Source of the DNA: Candidatus Scatomonas pullistercoris
GTDB lineage: Bacteria > Bacillota > Clostridia > Lachnospirales > Lachnospiraceae
Direction of reading: 5' to 3'
DNA length: 64,000 nt
Assembly: GCA_018713515.1 (NCBI GenBank)
Contig: DVOO01000015.1
Span: forward strand, 1 to 64,000
This document shows, piece by piece, positions 7,861-16,357 of the stretch. The notes below the pieces were generated by a model, which saw only the letters and a list, made by a program, of their open reading frames with translations, was not told where the DNA came from and did not search any database. Every line of letters starts with the position of its first letter. Position 1 is the stretch's first letter. The position numbers and the translations under genes are program-made.

Positions 7861-8778
7861 TTATTCCTCTTCGATCAGACTGCCGTCCGCCGTATACAGC
7901 TGACTTAAATCCATGGTATCGCCAAAGAGAATATCATTTTTTCCGTTGATGGAAAATTGTACTCGGTTTACATGGCAGGAAGCCGACAGAGATTCCACGA
8001 TTGAGTAAATCGCCAGCTCCGGATTTATCAGCGCCGCGGAGGCGGTAAAGCTTTCGTCAAAAGTTACATAGCAGATACCTTCGGAGGTGGTGACGCTGAG
8101 AATATTCAGTTCCGAAGGCAGGGTCGCATAGTGGTCGCTCTCGGAAGGACCGCGGACCAGCTGTTCGACCACAACCCTTTCCAGAGGCAGGTTTGTGCTG
8201 TAATAAACGTTCCGCTGCTCCTGAACAAGATGTTCTCCCGCCTCATCCGCGAAATACAGAGTCAGCTGCGTGTTCTCATAGGTGTTGATCTCCTTCCCGG
8301 AATTCACCACAAAGCTGTCGTTGTCCAGGAGACCCACCTCCTGGCCGGAGGAATCCGTCAGCGGTTCCCCGTCTATCAGGATCTGTATCTGAGAGATGCC
8401 ATCGATCTGGAGAAAGGTCTGGACCAGTCCTGCCCGTACCAGAATCTCACGGGAACGGTCCATCTGGCTGTATCCACTGCTCATGTCCAGAGTCAGAACA
8501 CCCTCATCCAGTTCATAGTTTTCAATCGAGACGCCTTCCGGAAGAAGGGCGGAGGGGTCATCCGGGGAGGATGCCCCCAAGATTGCCGAAAATTCTGCGA
8601 TCAGTTCTTCGGAGGACTGGCCGGCCGGTTCATAGTCCCGTTCCACCAGCTGATTTCCTTCCTCATTCAGAGAATAGAGACAGTACCGGGGACTGTTGTC
8701 TCCGCTGCCATTCGCCGTGCATCCGGCCAGCCCTGCTGCCGTCAAAAGAGCCAGCAGGCACGTCAAAAATCGTTTCAT
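7861..8778 (-). CDS. GerMN domain lipoprotein
   Basis: The 305-residue protein starts with a lipoprotein signal (lipobox LAGC at about residues 17-20) and carries two GerMN-type modules, one near residues 60-150 and one near 170-295. GerMN domains occur in the spore protein GerM and in lipoproteins next to two-component systems, such as LpqB. It lies directly after the histidine kinase gene, so it may be an extracytoplasmic accessory of the sensor. That role is inferred from context. The spacing to comEC is only two bases. Confidence 0.8.
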   Translation of the reverse strand: MKRFLTCLLALLTAAGLAGCTANGSGDNSPRYCLYSLNEEGNQLVERDYEPAGQSSEELIAEFSAILGASSPDDPSALLPEGVSIENYELDEGVLTLDMSSGYSQMDRSREILVRAGLVQTFLQIDGISQIQILIDGEPLTDSSGQEVGLLDNDSFVVNSGKEINTYENTQLTLYFADEAGEHLVQEQRNVYYSTNLPLERVVVEQLVRGPSESDHYATLPSELNILSVTTSEGICYVTFDESFTASAALINPELAIYSIVESLSASCHVNRVQFSINGKNDILFGDTMDLSQLYTADGSLIEEE

Positions 8779-8790
8779 CTGCCTGACCTC

Positions 8791-10245
8791 CTATGCCATA
8801 TAGATCAGCGGAATCCGGACTGAGAAAGTTGTGCCCTCGTTCTCCTTGCTGTAGACCCGGATCGCGCCGCGGTGCATGACGATTGCGCTGCGGGTAATGG
8901 CCAGCCCCAGACCGGTGCCGCCAATCTCGCGGGAATGGCTTTTGTCCACGCGGTAGAATCGTTCAAAAATATGATTCAGCGCTTCCTCAGGAATTCCGAT
9001 TCCGGAATCAGCCACAGTCACGTAGAAATATTTGTGATCCGCATTCAGAGAGACGCGCACCCAGCCGCCCTCCGGCTTGTTGTATTTGATTGCGTTCTCC
9101 ACCAGATTTGAAAACGCAAGGGTCAGCTTGGTAGAATCAACCTCCGCGTTGACCGGACGGAAGCTGTCCAGCACCAGTTCAATGTTCTGACGCGTGGCGA
9201 TGGGGCGCAGCCGTTTCAGCACCAGTTCCAGCAGCTCATTGATGTTAACTGACTCAATGTTCAGATCCGCCGCTTTTTTGTCCATTTTTACAAGAGACAG
9301 CAGATCCGTGATGATCGAGTTTTCCCGGTCGATTTCCTCCGAGATATCCTGCATGAAATCCCGGTACTGTTCCACCGGTACATTTTCCTGCATATTCAGG
9401 GAATCGGCCAGCACCTTCATGGAAGCCAGCGGCGTCTTCAGCTCATGGGATACGTTGGATACGAATTCCTGACGGGAATCGTCCAGCGCTTTCACTTTTG
9501 CCAGCATCTTGTTAAACGCGTCCGTGATCAGCTCTGTCTCCAGGTAATCCGGCACGGAGATGCTTTCATCCAGATAGCCGTCTGTCAGTTCCTCGATGGA
9601 GCGGGTGATCTTCTGGAAGGGTTTTACCAGGATACCGGAAAGAATATAGCTCAGCACCAGGATCAGGACAACCATAATGCCCAGGATCATAATTCCCCGC
9701 TGCTCCAGCATATCCTTGCTGGCATTGATCTCCACCGTGGAGACGCTGATCAGCATGACTCCGACGATTTCCTTGTCTGTGGATTCCGGATCGGAAATGG
9801 GCACAGTCATTTCAATATACTGGTTCCGCCTGTCGTACTGGCTGGTATCCTTGCCGTTAAAACAGTCGATAACTTCCCGGGAGATCAGATACTTCCCCCG
9901 GTCCAGCTCGTAGGAGTCCTTAATCACTTTATAATCCCGGTTAATGATCAGAATACGCCCCTCGTAAATATTGGTCAGCATACTGATCTCTCCGTTGATG
10001 ACGGCGTTGCTGGGATCTTCCATGTAATTCAGCTGAACCAGCTGATTGCTGATGATATTGCTCTGATTTTTTACAATGATGGTTCTCTGGGACAGCGCCC
10101 GGTTCTCATAGCTCTGGACTACAACATTTTCCACCAGGATACTGGGAATGATGCCCATGAGGATTACGATTACCATAATGCGGAACCGGACGCTTCGCAG
10201 GAATTTCCATCCTTTTTTTGTACTACGCCTGGAAATAATAACCAA
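8791..10245 (-). CDS. Sensor histidine kinase
   Basis: The protein has one membrane helix near the N terminus (IMVIVILMGIIPSIL), an extracellular sensing domain of about 150 residues, a second helix (GIMVVLILVLSYILSGILV), a HAMP linker, the phosphoacceptor H-box (FVSNVSHELKTPLASM), and an ATP-binding domain with NLVENAIKYN, DSGIGIP and GGTGLGLAI. The reading frame is open to 10365, but the upstream part overlaps the response regulator. The TTG at 10245 is the most likely start, overlapping the regulator's end by 23 bases and giving 484 residues. The architecture resembles PhoR/WalK-type kinases without a PAS domain. The signal is unknown. Confidence 0.9.
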   Translation of the reverse strand: MVIISRRSTKKGWKFLRSVRFRIMVIVILMGIIPSILVENVVVQSYENRALSQRTIIVKNQSNIISNQLVQLNYMEDPSNAVINGEISMLTNIYEGRILIINRDYKVIKDSYELDRGKYLISREVIDCFNGKDTSQYDRRNQYIEMTVPISDPESTDKEIVGVMLISVSTVEINASKDMLEQRGIMILGIMVVLILVLSYILSGILVKPFQKITRSIEELTDGYLDESISVPDYLETELITDAFNKMLAKVKALDDSRQEFVSNVSHELKTPLASMKVLADSLNMQENVPVEQYRDFMQDISEEIDRENSIITDLLSLVKMDKKAADLNIESVNINELLELVLKRLRPIATRQNIELVLDSFRPVNAEVDSTKLTLAFSNLVENAIKYNKPEGGWVRVSLNADHKYFYVTVADSGIGIPEEALNHIFERFYRVDKSHSREIGGTGLGLAITRSAIVMHRGAIRVYSKENEGTTFSVRIPLIYMA

Positions 10246-10912
10246 CTCCCCACTTTGTATGAACGTATTTCGGCTCGCTGGGATTTTCTTCAATCTTTTC
10301 GCGAAGCCTCCGGATATGCACATCCACTGTGCGGACATCTCCCGGATACTCGTAGCCCCAGACAATGTTCAGCAGATTTTCCCGGCTGTAGACCTTATTC
10401 GGATTAAAGACCAGGAATTCCAGCACATCGAATTCCTTGGCGGTCAGATTGATCTCCCGGGAGCCGATGAAGACGCGGCGGCTTTCGCAGTCCATCTTCA
10501 GATCGCCCACCTGAATGACCTTTGCCTTCTCCTCCTGCTGTACCGGTCTGGCTGTACGCCGCATGATCGCCTTCAGGCGCGCCTTTACCTCCAGAATGTT
10601 GAAAGGTTTTGTGATGTAATCGTCCGCGCCGTACTCCAGTCCCAGAATTTTATCCATATCCTCGCCCTTGGCCGTCAGCATGACAATGGGTACATTGGAG
10701 AATTCCCGGATCTGCTGGCAGACCTCCAGCCCGTTCAGCTTCGGCAGCATGAGATCCAGCAGGATGATGTCGTACTCCTTCTCCCTGGCCATATTCAGGG
10801 CCTCTTCTCCGTCGTAGGCGCACTCCACCTCCATGCCGTCCTGTTCCAGTGAAAACCGGATTCCCTTTACGATCAGTTTTTCGTCATCCACAACCAGTAC
10901 TTTTTTAGCCAT
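10223..10912 (-). CDS. OmpR/PhoB family response regulator
   Basis: This is the DNA-binding partner of the adjacent kinase. The 229-residue protein has a receiver domain with the acidic pair DDE near residue 10, the phosphoacceptor aspartate in LLDLMLPKLNG (about residue 53) and the conserved lysine in YITKPFN. It is followed by a winged-helix output domain ending in VHIRRLREKIEENP and WGVGYYF. The ATG has an AGGAGTGCAAA ribosome site. It follows comEA by nine bases. The pair could control competence genes, the envelope, or both. Only the co-transcription is visible. Confidence 0.92.
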   Translation of the reverse strand: MAKKVLVVDDEKLIVKGIRFSLEQDGMEVECAYDGEEALNMAREKEYDIILLDLMLPKLNGLEVCQQIREFSNVPIVMLTAKGEDMDKILGLEYGADDYITKPFNILEVKARLKAIMRRTARPVQQEEKAKVIQVGDLKMDCESRRVFIGSREINLTAKEFDVLEFLVFNPNKVYSRENLLNIVWGYEYPGDVRTVDVHIRRLREKIEENPSEPKYVHTKWGVGYYFQA

Positions 10913-10921
10913 TTTGCACTC

Positions 10922-11506
10922 CTATACTTCTATTTGCTCTTTGATTTTCTCGTAGACTTTCTCTTTGATGCCTTCCACCTGCTGAATTTCTTCAATGCTC
11001 TGAAAGCCTCCCTGCTCCTCCCTGTAGTCCAGGATGGCCCGGGCCTTCGCTTCGCCGATGCCGGGAAGCGTCATCAGGCTCTCCATGGAAGCGGTATTCA
11101 GGTTCACCTTTCCGGCGGTTTCCGACCGGGCAGACTGCTCCTGGGACGGCAGAGATTCCGCTTCCGCTTTTGTGTAAACAGTGATCTGCTGTCCGTCTTC
11201 CAGAATTCCGGCCTGATTCAGGAGCCGGGAATCCGCCTCCTCCGTCATGCCTCCGGCCGCCTCCACGGCTGAGAAGACCCGGCTTCCCAGGGGAAGTTCA
11301 TAGACACCGGGGCTGCGGACCGCTCCGCAGATATATACAAAGATGGTTTCCGGTTCACCGGACTCCTGATCTGCCGAAGATACGGCTGTCTCCCCCTGTA
11401 CTTCGGAAACGGCGGCGATCTCATAGGAAACCGCTTCCCTTCCGCAGGCGGCGAGCGGGCAGCAGCACAGCGCCAGAAGCGCAGCGCGGATATAAGTTTT
11501 TTTCAT
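10922..11506 (-). CDS. comEA: ComEA-like DNA-binding lipoprotein (SLBB and helix-hairpin-helix)
   Basis: ComEA binds incoming double-stranded DNA at the cell surface. This 194-residue protein has a signal peptide with a lipobox (LAAC, about residues 18-21), an SLBB domain (YICGAVRSPGVYELP, residues about 52-115), and two C-terminal helix-hairpin-helix motifs beginning NLNTASMESLMTLPGIGEAK. The usual Bacillus ComEA is held by a membrane helix, whereas this one appears to be a lipoprotein. It is the first gene of the operon and has a clear promoter upstream. Confidence 0.9.
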   Translation of the reverse strand: MKKTYIRAALLALCCCPLAACGREAVSYEIAAVSEVQGETAVSSADQESGEPETIFVYICGAVRSPGVYELPLGSRVFSAVEAAGGMTEEADSRLLNQAGILEDGQQITVYTKAEAESLPSQEQSARSETAGKVNLNTASMESLMTLPGIGEAKARAILDYREEQGGFQSIEEIQQVEGIKEKVYEKIKEQIEV

Positions 11507-11568
11507 TCTGCATTTCTCCTATAGCGTATTTGCTATAAGGTCCCTGATTCCATGCATAACATAGTCAT

Positions 11569-11597
11569 ATTATAGCGAAGTTTGATTTCCATGACAA
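11569..11597 (-). promoter_or_regulatory. SigA-type promoter of the comEA-holA operon
   Basis: On the minus strand TTGTCA (1 mismatch to consensus, 11592-11597) and TATAAT (11569-11574) are separated by 17 bases. It lies about 60 bases upstream of the comEA start and is the only strong promoter before the seven-gene unit. Confidence 0.75.
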
Positions 11598-11679
11598 GTG
11601 CCATTTCTTGCTGGGAGACGGCTGTTTTCCGGCGGCCGGGGAGGGCGGGGATGTGCGGGAAGGGGGATGCGCGGGCAGC

Positions 11680-11717
11680 AAAAAAGGATCCCGGCTGGAC
11701 GGTATCAGCCGGGATCC
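11680..11717 (-). terminator. Rho-independent terminator of rpsT
   Basis: A perfect 12-bp stem (GGATCCCGGCTG at 11686-11697 on the plus strand, CAGCCGGGATCC at 11706-11717) has an 8-base loop. On the minus strand it is followed by six T residues. It lies 14 bases past the rpsT stop codon. Confidence 0.92.
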
Positions 11718-11731
11718 TCATACGTTTTTCT

Positions 11732-11995
11732 TTATGCGATAGAGTTTACAGCTTTGCTTAAGCGGGAAACTTTTCTGGACGCATTGTTTTTATGGTAAAC
11801 ACCCTTGGTCTCCGCTTTATCAATGGTAGAGATAGCGGCTGTCAGAGCAGCTGCGGCAGCTTCCTTGTCCTTTGCGGCAACGGCAGCTTCTACCTTCTTG
11901 ATGGATGTCTTAACGGCTGAACGAATGGATTTGTTTCTCTCAGCCCTTGTTCTGTTTACCAGGATTCTCTTCTTAGCAGACTTAATGTTAGCCAA
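11732..11995 (-). CDS. rpsT: 30S ribosomal protein S20
   Basis: S20 binds 16S rRNA in the body of the small subunit. The 87-residue product begins with ANIKSAKKRILVNRTRAERN and is rich in lysine and alanine, as expected. The start is a TTG at 11995, chosen because GGAGGTG lies seven bases upstream and because S20 proteins begin with this motif. The frame is open further upstream but that part has no homology. It has its own promoter, a leader hairpin and a terminator. The TTG start and leader structure fit the translational autoregulation known for S20 in Escherichia coli. That it occurs here is inference. Confidence 0.96.
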   Translation of the reverse strand: MANIKSAKKRILVNRTRAERNKSIRSAVKTSIKKVEAAVAAKDKEAAAAALTAAISTIDKAETKGVYHKNNASRKVSRLSKAVNSIA

Positions 11996-12035
11996 ACTGT
12001 ACACCTCCAATATTCTGAATTCTTTTCTATCCGTA

Positions 12036-12064
12036 CATCGGAGCAGACACGGAAACCTCCGATG
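12036..12064 (-). promoter_or_regulatory. Leader hairpin in the rpsT 5' untranslated region
   Basis: A perfect 8-bp stem, CATCGGAG (12036-12043) against CTCCGATG (12057-12064) with a 13-base loop, lies between the promoter and the start codon. It has no T-run, so it is not a terminator. It contains a GGAG sequence on the transcript strand and may take part in S20 autoregulation. Confidence 0.45.
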
Positions 12065-12078
12065 AAACATGCTTATTT

Positions 12079-12107
12079 ATTCTATGCGATTTGGAGGTTT
12101 TTGTCAA
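12079..12107 (-). promoter_or_regulatory. SigA-type promoter of rpsT
   Basis: On the minus strand a consensus TTGACA (12102-12107), a 17-base spacer and TAGAAT (12079-12084) form a strong promoter. The transcript would begin about 75 bases upstream of the TTG start codon. Confidence 0.8.
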
Positions 12108-12194
12108 TACATATTTCGGGAAAAATTGCAGAACCTATGTGTCAGAAGGCCGGAGGACGGCTAAAAACTGGCGGGATGCCTGAAGGAGAAGAGT

Positions 12195-13127
12195 ATGATT
12201 GGAAGGTACAGAGTGCGTACAGACCTGGCGTTGGAAAACGGAGAAAAATTTGAGAAGGATCACGTGGAAATTGCGGGCGTGGTGATCCGCAGGCAGGAAG
12301 ACCGGGAAAGGGAAATCGTCACAACTGTTGTGAAGATTGAATCGGAATCGGGAGCCAGAGCCATGGGGAAACCGCAGGGCGTGTATATCACGCTGGAAGC
12401 CCCGAATCTGGCGGTGCCGGATGAGGGAATTCACAGAGAAATATCCCGGGCCCTGGCCGCGCAGCTGACGCTGCTGCTTCCGCGGAAAATGGATTCCGTC
12501 CTGGTGGTAGGGCTGGGAAACAGAAGCATTACACCGGATGCGCTGGGTCCCTGCGCGGTGGAGCATCTGCATATCACAAGACATATGATACGGGAATATG
12601 GGGAAAGGGCGCTGGGAGACGGGAAAATCCCCATGATCAGCGCCCTGGTTCCCGGGGTTATGGCCCAGACCGGCATGGAGACCCTGGAAATTCTGCAGGG
12701 AGTTATCCGGGAAACGGAGCCGGATGTGGTGCTGGCCATTGACGCGCTGGCAGCGCGGAATACGCGGCGGCTGAACTGCACCATCCAGATTACGGATACA
12801 GGAATTTCTCCCGGTTCCGGTGTAGGCAATCATCGCTGCGGTCTGAATCAGGAAACCCTCCACGTTCCCGTGATCGGCATAGGCGTTCCCACGGTGGTGG
12901 ATGCCGGAACCATCGTCCACGATGCGGTGTCGAATCTTCTGGAGGCCCTGGAGGATGCGGAGATGGATGAATTTCTTTCGGAACTGGTAAGTCCGGCGCT
13001 CCGGGGAATGTTCGTCACGCCGAAGGACATTGATGAAACCATCGCCCGGCTGAGCTTTACTCTGTCGGAGGGAATTAATATGGCCTTAAAAAGAGAGTCG
13101 TATTCCGGAAGTTTGTCTCATATATAA
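12195..13127 (+). CDS. gpr: Germination protease GPR
   Basis: GPR degrades the small acid-soluble proteins that coat spore DNA when the spore germinates. It is made in the forespore as a zymogen. The 310-residue product begins RYRVRTDLALE, the conserved pro-segment region, and carries the family blocks VLVVGLGNRSITPDALGP and the long alanine- and serine-containing stretch ending VGNHRCGLNQETL. The ATG follows GAAGGAGAAGAGT. The length is slightly below that of the Bacillus enzyme. It lies 15 bases ahead of spoIIP, forming a sporulation pair. A forespore sigma promoter is expected, but I could not define one. Confidence 0.95.
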   Translation: MIGRYRVRTDLALENGEKFEKDHVEIAGVVIRRQEDREREIVTTVVKIESESGARAMGKPQGVYITLEAPNLAVPDEGIHREISRALAAQLTLLLPRKMDSVLVVGLGNRSITPDALGPCAVEHLHITRHMIREYGERALGDGKIPMISALVPGVMAQTGMETLEILQGVIRETEPDVVLAIDALAARNTRRLNCTIQITDTGISPGSGVGNHRCGLNQETLHVPVIGIGVPTVVDAGTIVHDAVSNLLEALEDAEMDEFLSELVSPALRGMFVTPKDIDETIARLSFTLSEGINMALKRESYSGSLSHI

Positions 13128-13142
13128 CTATGAGGTGATTGC

Positions 13143-14387
13143 ATGAGGGACGGACAGAAGACGGCCCGGATAGTTCTGCTCGTCTGTATTTCCGCAATGA
13201 GCTTCTATCTGCTGGGAAAAGGAATTTCCGTGCTGCGGGAAGACGGCTGGAGAAAGGGGAAAAGTATGGCGGCATCGGCCTGCCTGCAGGCGGGGGAGGC
13301 GGCGCTCTCCCTGTATCTGCCCCAGAGTGTCTATGAGGAAGAACAGAGCGGATGGCTGCAGGAGCTGGCCGGCTGGGCCCGGGAACAGCTGCCATTTTTT
13401 ACTTTTTTTGCGGGAACGGAAGAAAAAAATGTGGTAGAGGATGATACGACCATTCAGGCCATGATTGAAGAAAATGAAAAGAGAATCGCAGAGCGGATCC
13501 AGGAGGAAAACAGCCGGAAGGCGGAGGAAGAAAGCCGGCAGCCGGAGGATGTGCCGGAGACAGAGACGCCCGCGGAGCAGGAGACAGCGGCCAGCCCCGA
13601 GCTTCAGCCTGTGGCGGAGATTCCGGTGGAAAATCTGCAGAATTACGAATATCTGCTGAACGAATTTTTTGTTGTGGACCCCAATACCGTTACAGATGCG
13701 GCACAGCTAAACGCGGGGACTTTTCTGGAAAAGGATCTGACCCTTGAGCGGGATTCCGCCCAGCCCCAGATTCTTATCTACCATACGCACTCCCAGGAGG
13801 GCTTCGCGGATTCCGTGGAGGGGGATGTGAATACCACTGTGATCGGGGTGGGGGAGCATCTGGCTCAGATTCTGCGGGACCAGTACGGGTACCAGGTAAT
13901 CCACAATATGGATTCCTTTGATCTTGTGGACGGCGTCCTGGACCGAAGCAAGGCTTATGATTATGCGCTTCCGGTGATCCAGCAGATTCTGGAGGAAAAT
14001 CCCTCCATTCAGGTGGTGATCGATCTGCACCGGGACGGAGTGAATGAGGATACCCGCCTGGTGACGGATGTGAACGGAGTTCCGACAGCGAAGGTCATGT
14101 TTTTTAACGGCCTTTCAAAAACAGCCGAGGACGGGGAGCTGGGCTATCTGCCCAATCCCTATATCGAAGACAATCTGGCTTTTTCATTTCAGATGGAATA
14201 TGAAGCAAAACAGTATTTTCCGGACTTTACCCGCTGTATATACCTGAAGGGATACCGCTACAATCTGCATCTGCGGCCCAGATCCGTGCTGCTGGAGGTG
14301 GGGGCCCAGACAAATACGGTGGAGGAGGCCATGAACGCCATGGATCCCTTTGCCTACATCCTGAACAAAGTCTTGCAGGGCAGTTAA
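13143..14387 (+). CDS. spoIIP: Stage II sporulation protein P (peptidoglycan hydrolase)
   Basis: SpoIIP cuts septal peptidoglycan with SpoIID during engulfment of the forespore. The protein has an N-terminal membrane anchor (IVLLVCISAMSFYLLGKGI), a charged low-complexity linker rich in Glu and Pro (about residues 100-165), and the catalytic domain with ILIYHTHSQEGF and VVIDLHRDGV, whose His and Glu/Asp residues bind metal. The 414-residue length is normal. The ATG has a GGTGATTGC leader just ahead of it. It follows gpr closely and is probably co-transcribed. Confidence 0.94.
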   Translation: MRDGQKTARIVLLVCISAMSFYLLGKGISVLREDGWRKGKSMAASACLQAGEAALSLYLPQSVYEEEQSGWLQELAGWAREQLPFFTFFAGTEEKNVVEDDTTIQAMIEENEKRIAERIQEENSRKAEEESRQPEDVPETETPAEQETAASPELQPVAEIPVENLQNYEYLLNEFFVVDPNTVTDAAQLNAGTFLEKDLTLERDSAQPQILIYHTHSQEGFADSVEGDVNTTVIGVGEHLAQILRDQYGYQVIHNMDSFDLVDGVLDRSKAYDYALPVIQQILEENPSIQVVIDLHRDGVNEDTRLVTDVNGVPTAKVMFFNGLSKTAEDGELGYLPNPYIEDNLAFSFQMEYEAKQYFPDFTRCIYLKGYRYNLHLRPRSVLLEVGAQTNTVEEAMNAMDPFAYILNKVLQGS

Positions 14388-14401
14388 ATCTTATGTATAA
14401 T
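14373..14401 (+). promoter_or_regulatory. SigA-type promoter of lepA
   Basis: TTGCAG (14373-14378), a 17-base spacer and a consensus TATAAT (14396-14401) overlap the end of spoIIP. This separates housekeeping lepA expression from the sporulation pair. Confidence 0.7.
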
Positions 14402-14447
14402 AGTAAGGCTAACGGTGTTTGAAAGAGATTTGTTGGAGGAAACTGCT

Positions 14448-16262
14448 TTGGCAGAGATAAGTCAGGATAAAATTCGCAATTTTTGTATTATTGCCCACAT
14501 TGATCACGGAAAATCCACGCTGGCGGACCGGATTATCGAGATGACCGGCCTGCTGACCCAGCGGGAGATGCAGGACCAGGTGCTGGACAATATGGAGCTG
14601 GAGAGGGAGAGAGGCATTACCATCAAGGCTCAGGCGGTCCGGACCGTCTATAAAGCCCAGGACGGGGAGGAATATATTTTTAATATGATCGATACGCCCG
14701 GCCATGTGGACTTTAATTACGAGGTATCCAGAAGCCTGGCCGCCTGCGACGGGGCTCTGCTGGTGGTGGATGCGGCCCAGGGCATCGAGGCCCAGACCCT
14801 GGCCAATGTATATCTGGCCCTGGATCATGATCTGGATGTGTTTCCGGTGATCAATAAGATTGATCTGCCCAGCGCGGAACCGGAGCGGGTGATCAATGAG
14901 ATCGAGGATGTGATCGGCATCGAGGCCCAGGACGCTCCGCAGATTTCGGCCAAGACGGGCCTGCATGTGGAGCAGGTGCTGGAGACCATTGTCCGGAAGA
15001 TCCCGGCGCCGAAGGGGGATCCGAAAGCACCGCTTAAGGCGCTGATTTTTGATTCCCTCTATGATTCCTACCGGGGAGTGATCATCTCCTGCCGGATCAT
15101 GGAGGGAAGTGTGAAAAAGGGCACCCGCATCCGGATGATGGCCACCGGCGCGGTGGAAGAGGTAGTGGAGGTCGGCTACTTCGGCGCGGGGCAGATGATT
15201 CCCTGCGAAGAGCTGTCCGCCGGAATGGTGGGATATATTACGGCAAGCATCAAGAATGTGGCGGACACCCGGGTGGGAGATACGGTCACGGACGATGAAC
15301 GGCCCTGCAGCGAGCCCCTTCCGGGATATAAAAAGGTAAATCCCATGGTCTACTGCGGCCTTTATCCCGCGGATGGCGCGAAATACGGGGATCTTCGGGA
15401 TGCGCTGGAGAAGCTGCAGCTGAACGATGCTTCCCTGTTTTATGAGCCGGAGACTTCCGCGGCGCTGGGCTTTGGCTTCCGCTGCGGTTTTCTGGGGCTT
15501 CTGCATCTGGAAATCATTCAGGAGCGGCTGGAGAGAGAGTACAATCTCGACCTGGTTACTACGGCGCCCAGCGTTATTTATAAGATTCATAAAACGGACG
15601 GCACCTGCGTGGATCTGACGAATCCGTCCAACATGCCGGATCCTTCGGAGATCGACTATATGGAGGAGCCGGTGGTGAAGGCCGAGATCATGGTGACGAC
15701 GGAATTCATCGGCCCCATCATGCAGCTCTGTGAGGAGCGGCGCGGGCAGTATCAGGGAATGGAGTACATGGAGCAGTCCCGGGCGGTGCTCCACTATCAT
15801 CTGCCCCTGAATGAGATTATTTATGATTTCTTTGACGCGCTGAAGTCCAGATCCAGAGGCTACGCCTCCTTCGACTATGAGCTGCTGGGGTATGAGAGGA
15901 GCAGTCTGGTGAAGCTGGATATCCTGGTGAACCGGGAAGAGGTGGACGCCCTTTCCTTTATTGTATTTGAGGGCTCTGCCTATGAGCGCGGCAGAAAAAT
16001 GTGTGAGAAACTGAAGGAGGAAATCCCGCGGCAGCTGTTTGAGATTCCCATTCAGGCGGCCATCGGCTCGAAGATTATTGCCCGGGAGACGGTAAAGGCT
16101 CTGCGCAAGGATGTGCTGGCCAAGTGTTACGGCGGCGATATTTCCAGAAAGAAGAAGCTGCTGGAAAAACAGAAGGAAGGTAAGAAGCGGATGCGCCAGG
16201 TGGGCAATGTGGAGATTCCACAGAAGGCTTTCATGAGTGTGCTGAAGCTGGATGATAAATAA
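14448..16262 (+). CDS. lepA: Elongation factor 4 (LepA)
   Basis: LepA is a ribosome-associated GTPase that helps ribosome assembly or translation under stress. The GTPase motifs are complete: [18 protein letters not shown] and NKIDLPSA. The unique C-terminal domain is present ([17 protein letters not shown]). The start is the TTG at 14448, where GGAGGA sits seven bases upstream. A GTG 33 bases earlier would put the ribosome site inside the gene. This gives 604 residues, the usual size. A strong terminator follows. Confidence 0.96.
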   Translation: MAEISQDKIRNFCIIAHIDHGKSTLADRIIEMTGLLTQREMQDQVLDNMELERERGITIKAQAVRTVYKAQDGEEYIFNMIDTPGHVDFNYEVSRSLAACDGALLVVDAAQGIEAQTLANVYLALDHDLDVFPVINKIDLPSAEPERVINEIEDVIGIEAQDAPQISAKTGLHVEQVLETIVRKIPAPKGDPKAPLKALIFDSLYDSYRGVIISCRIMEGSVKKGTRIRMMATGAVEEVVEVGYFGAGQMIPCEELSAGMVGYITASIKNVADTRVGDTVTDDERPCSEPLPGYKKVNPMVYCGLYPADGAKYGDLRDALEKLQLNDASLFYEPETSAALGFGFRCGFLGLLHLEIIQERLEREYNLDLVTTAPSVIYKIHKTDGTCVDLTNPSNMPDPSEIDYMEEPVVKAEIMVTTEFIGPIMQLCEERRGQYQGMEYMEQSRAVLHYHLPLNEIIYDFFDALKSRSRGYASFDYELLGYERSSLVKLDILVNREEVDALSFIVFEGSAYERGRKMCEKLKEEIPRQLFEIPIQAAIGSKIIARETVKALRKDVLAKCYGGDISRKKKLLEKQKEGKKRMRQVGNVEIPQKAFMSVLKLDDK

Positions 16263-16278
16263 AGAATACGGCAAGTGG

Positions 16279-16325
16279 CAGGTTCCAGAACATTTTCGGT
16301 GTGATGCGTGTTCTGGAACCTGTTT
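16279..16325 (+). terminator. Rho-independent terminator of lepA
   Basis: A perfect 14-bp stem, CAGGTTCCAGAACA (16279-16292) and TGTTCTGGAACCTG (16309-16322), has a 16-base loop and is followed by TTTC. It begins 17 bases after the lepA stop. Confidence 0.85.
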
Positions 16326-16357
16326 CTGCATGGTATTTTCAGAGGACGGATGGGGCC

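Noticed and set aside
11533-11721. A 62-codon frame on the minus strand between comEA and rpsT
   Set aside because: It includes the rpsT terminator and the comEA promoter, so it cannot be a sensible gene.
14409-16331. A 640-codon open frame on the minus strand across lepA
   Set aside because: It is the mirror of a highly conserved gene with strong codon bias. Its translation is low-complexity, rich in His, Leu and Arg, and it has no ribosome site.
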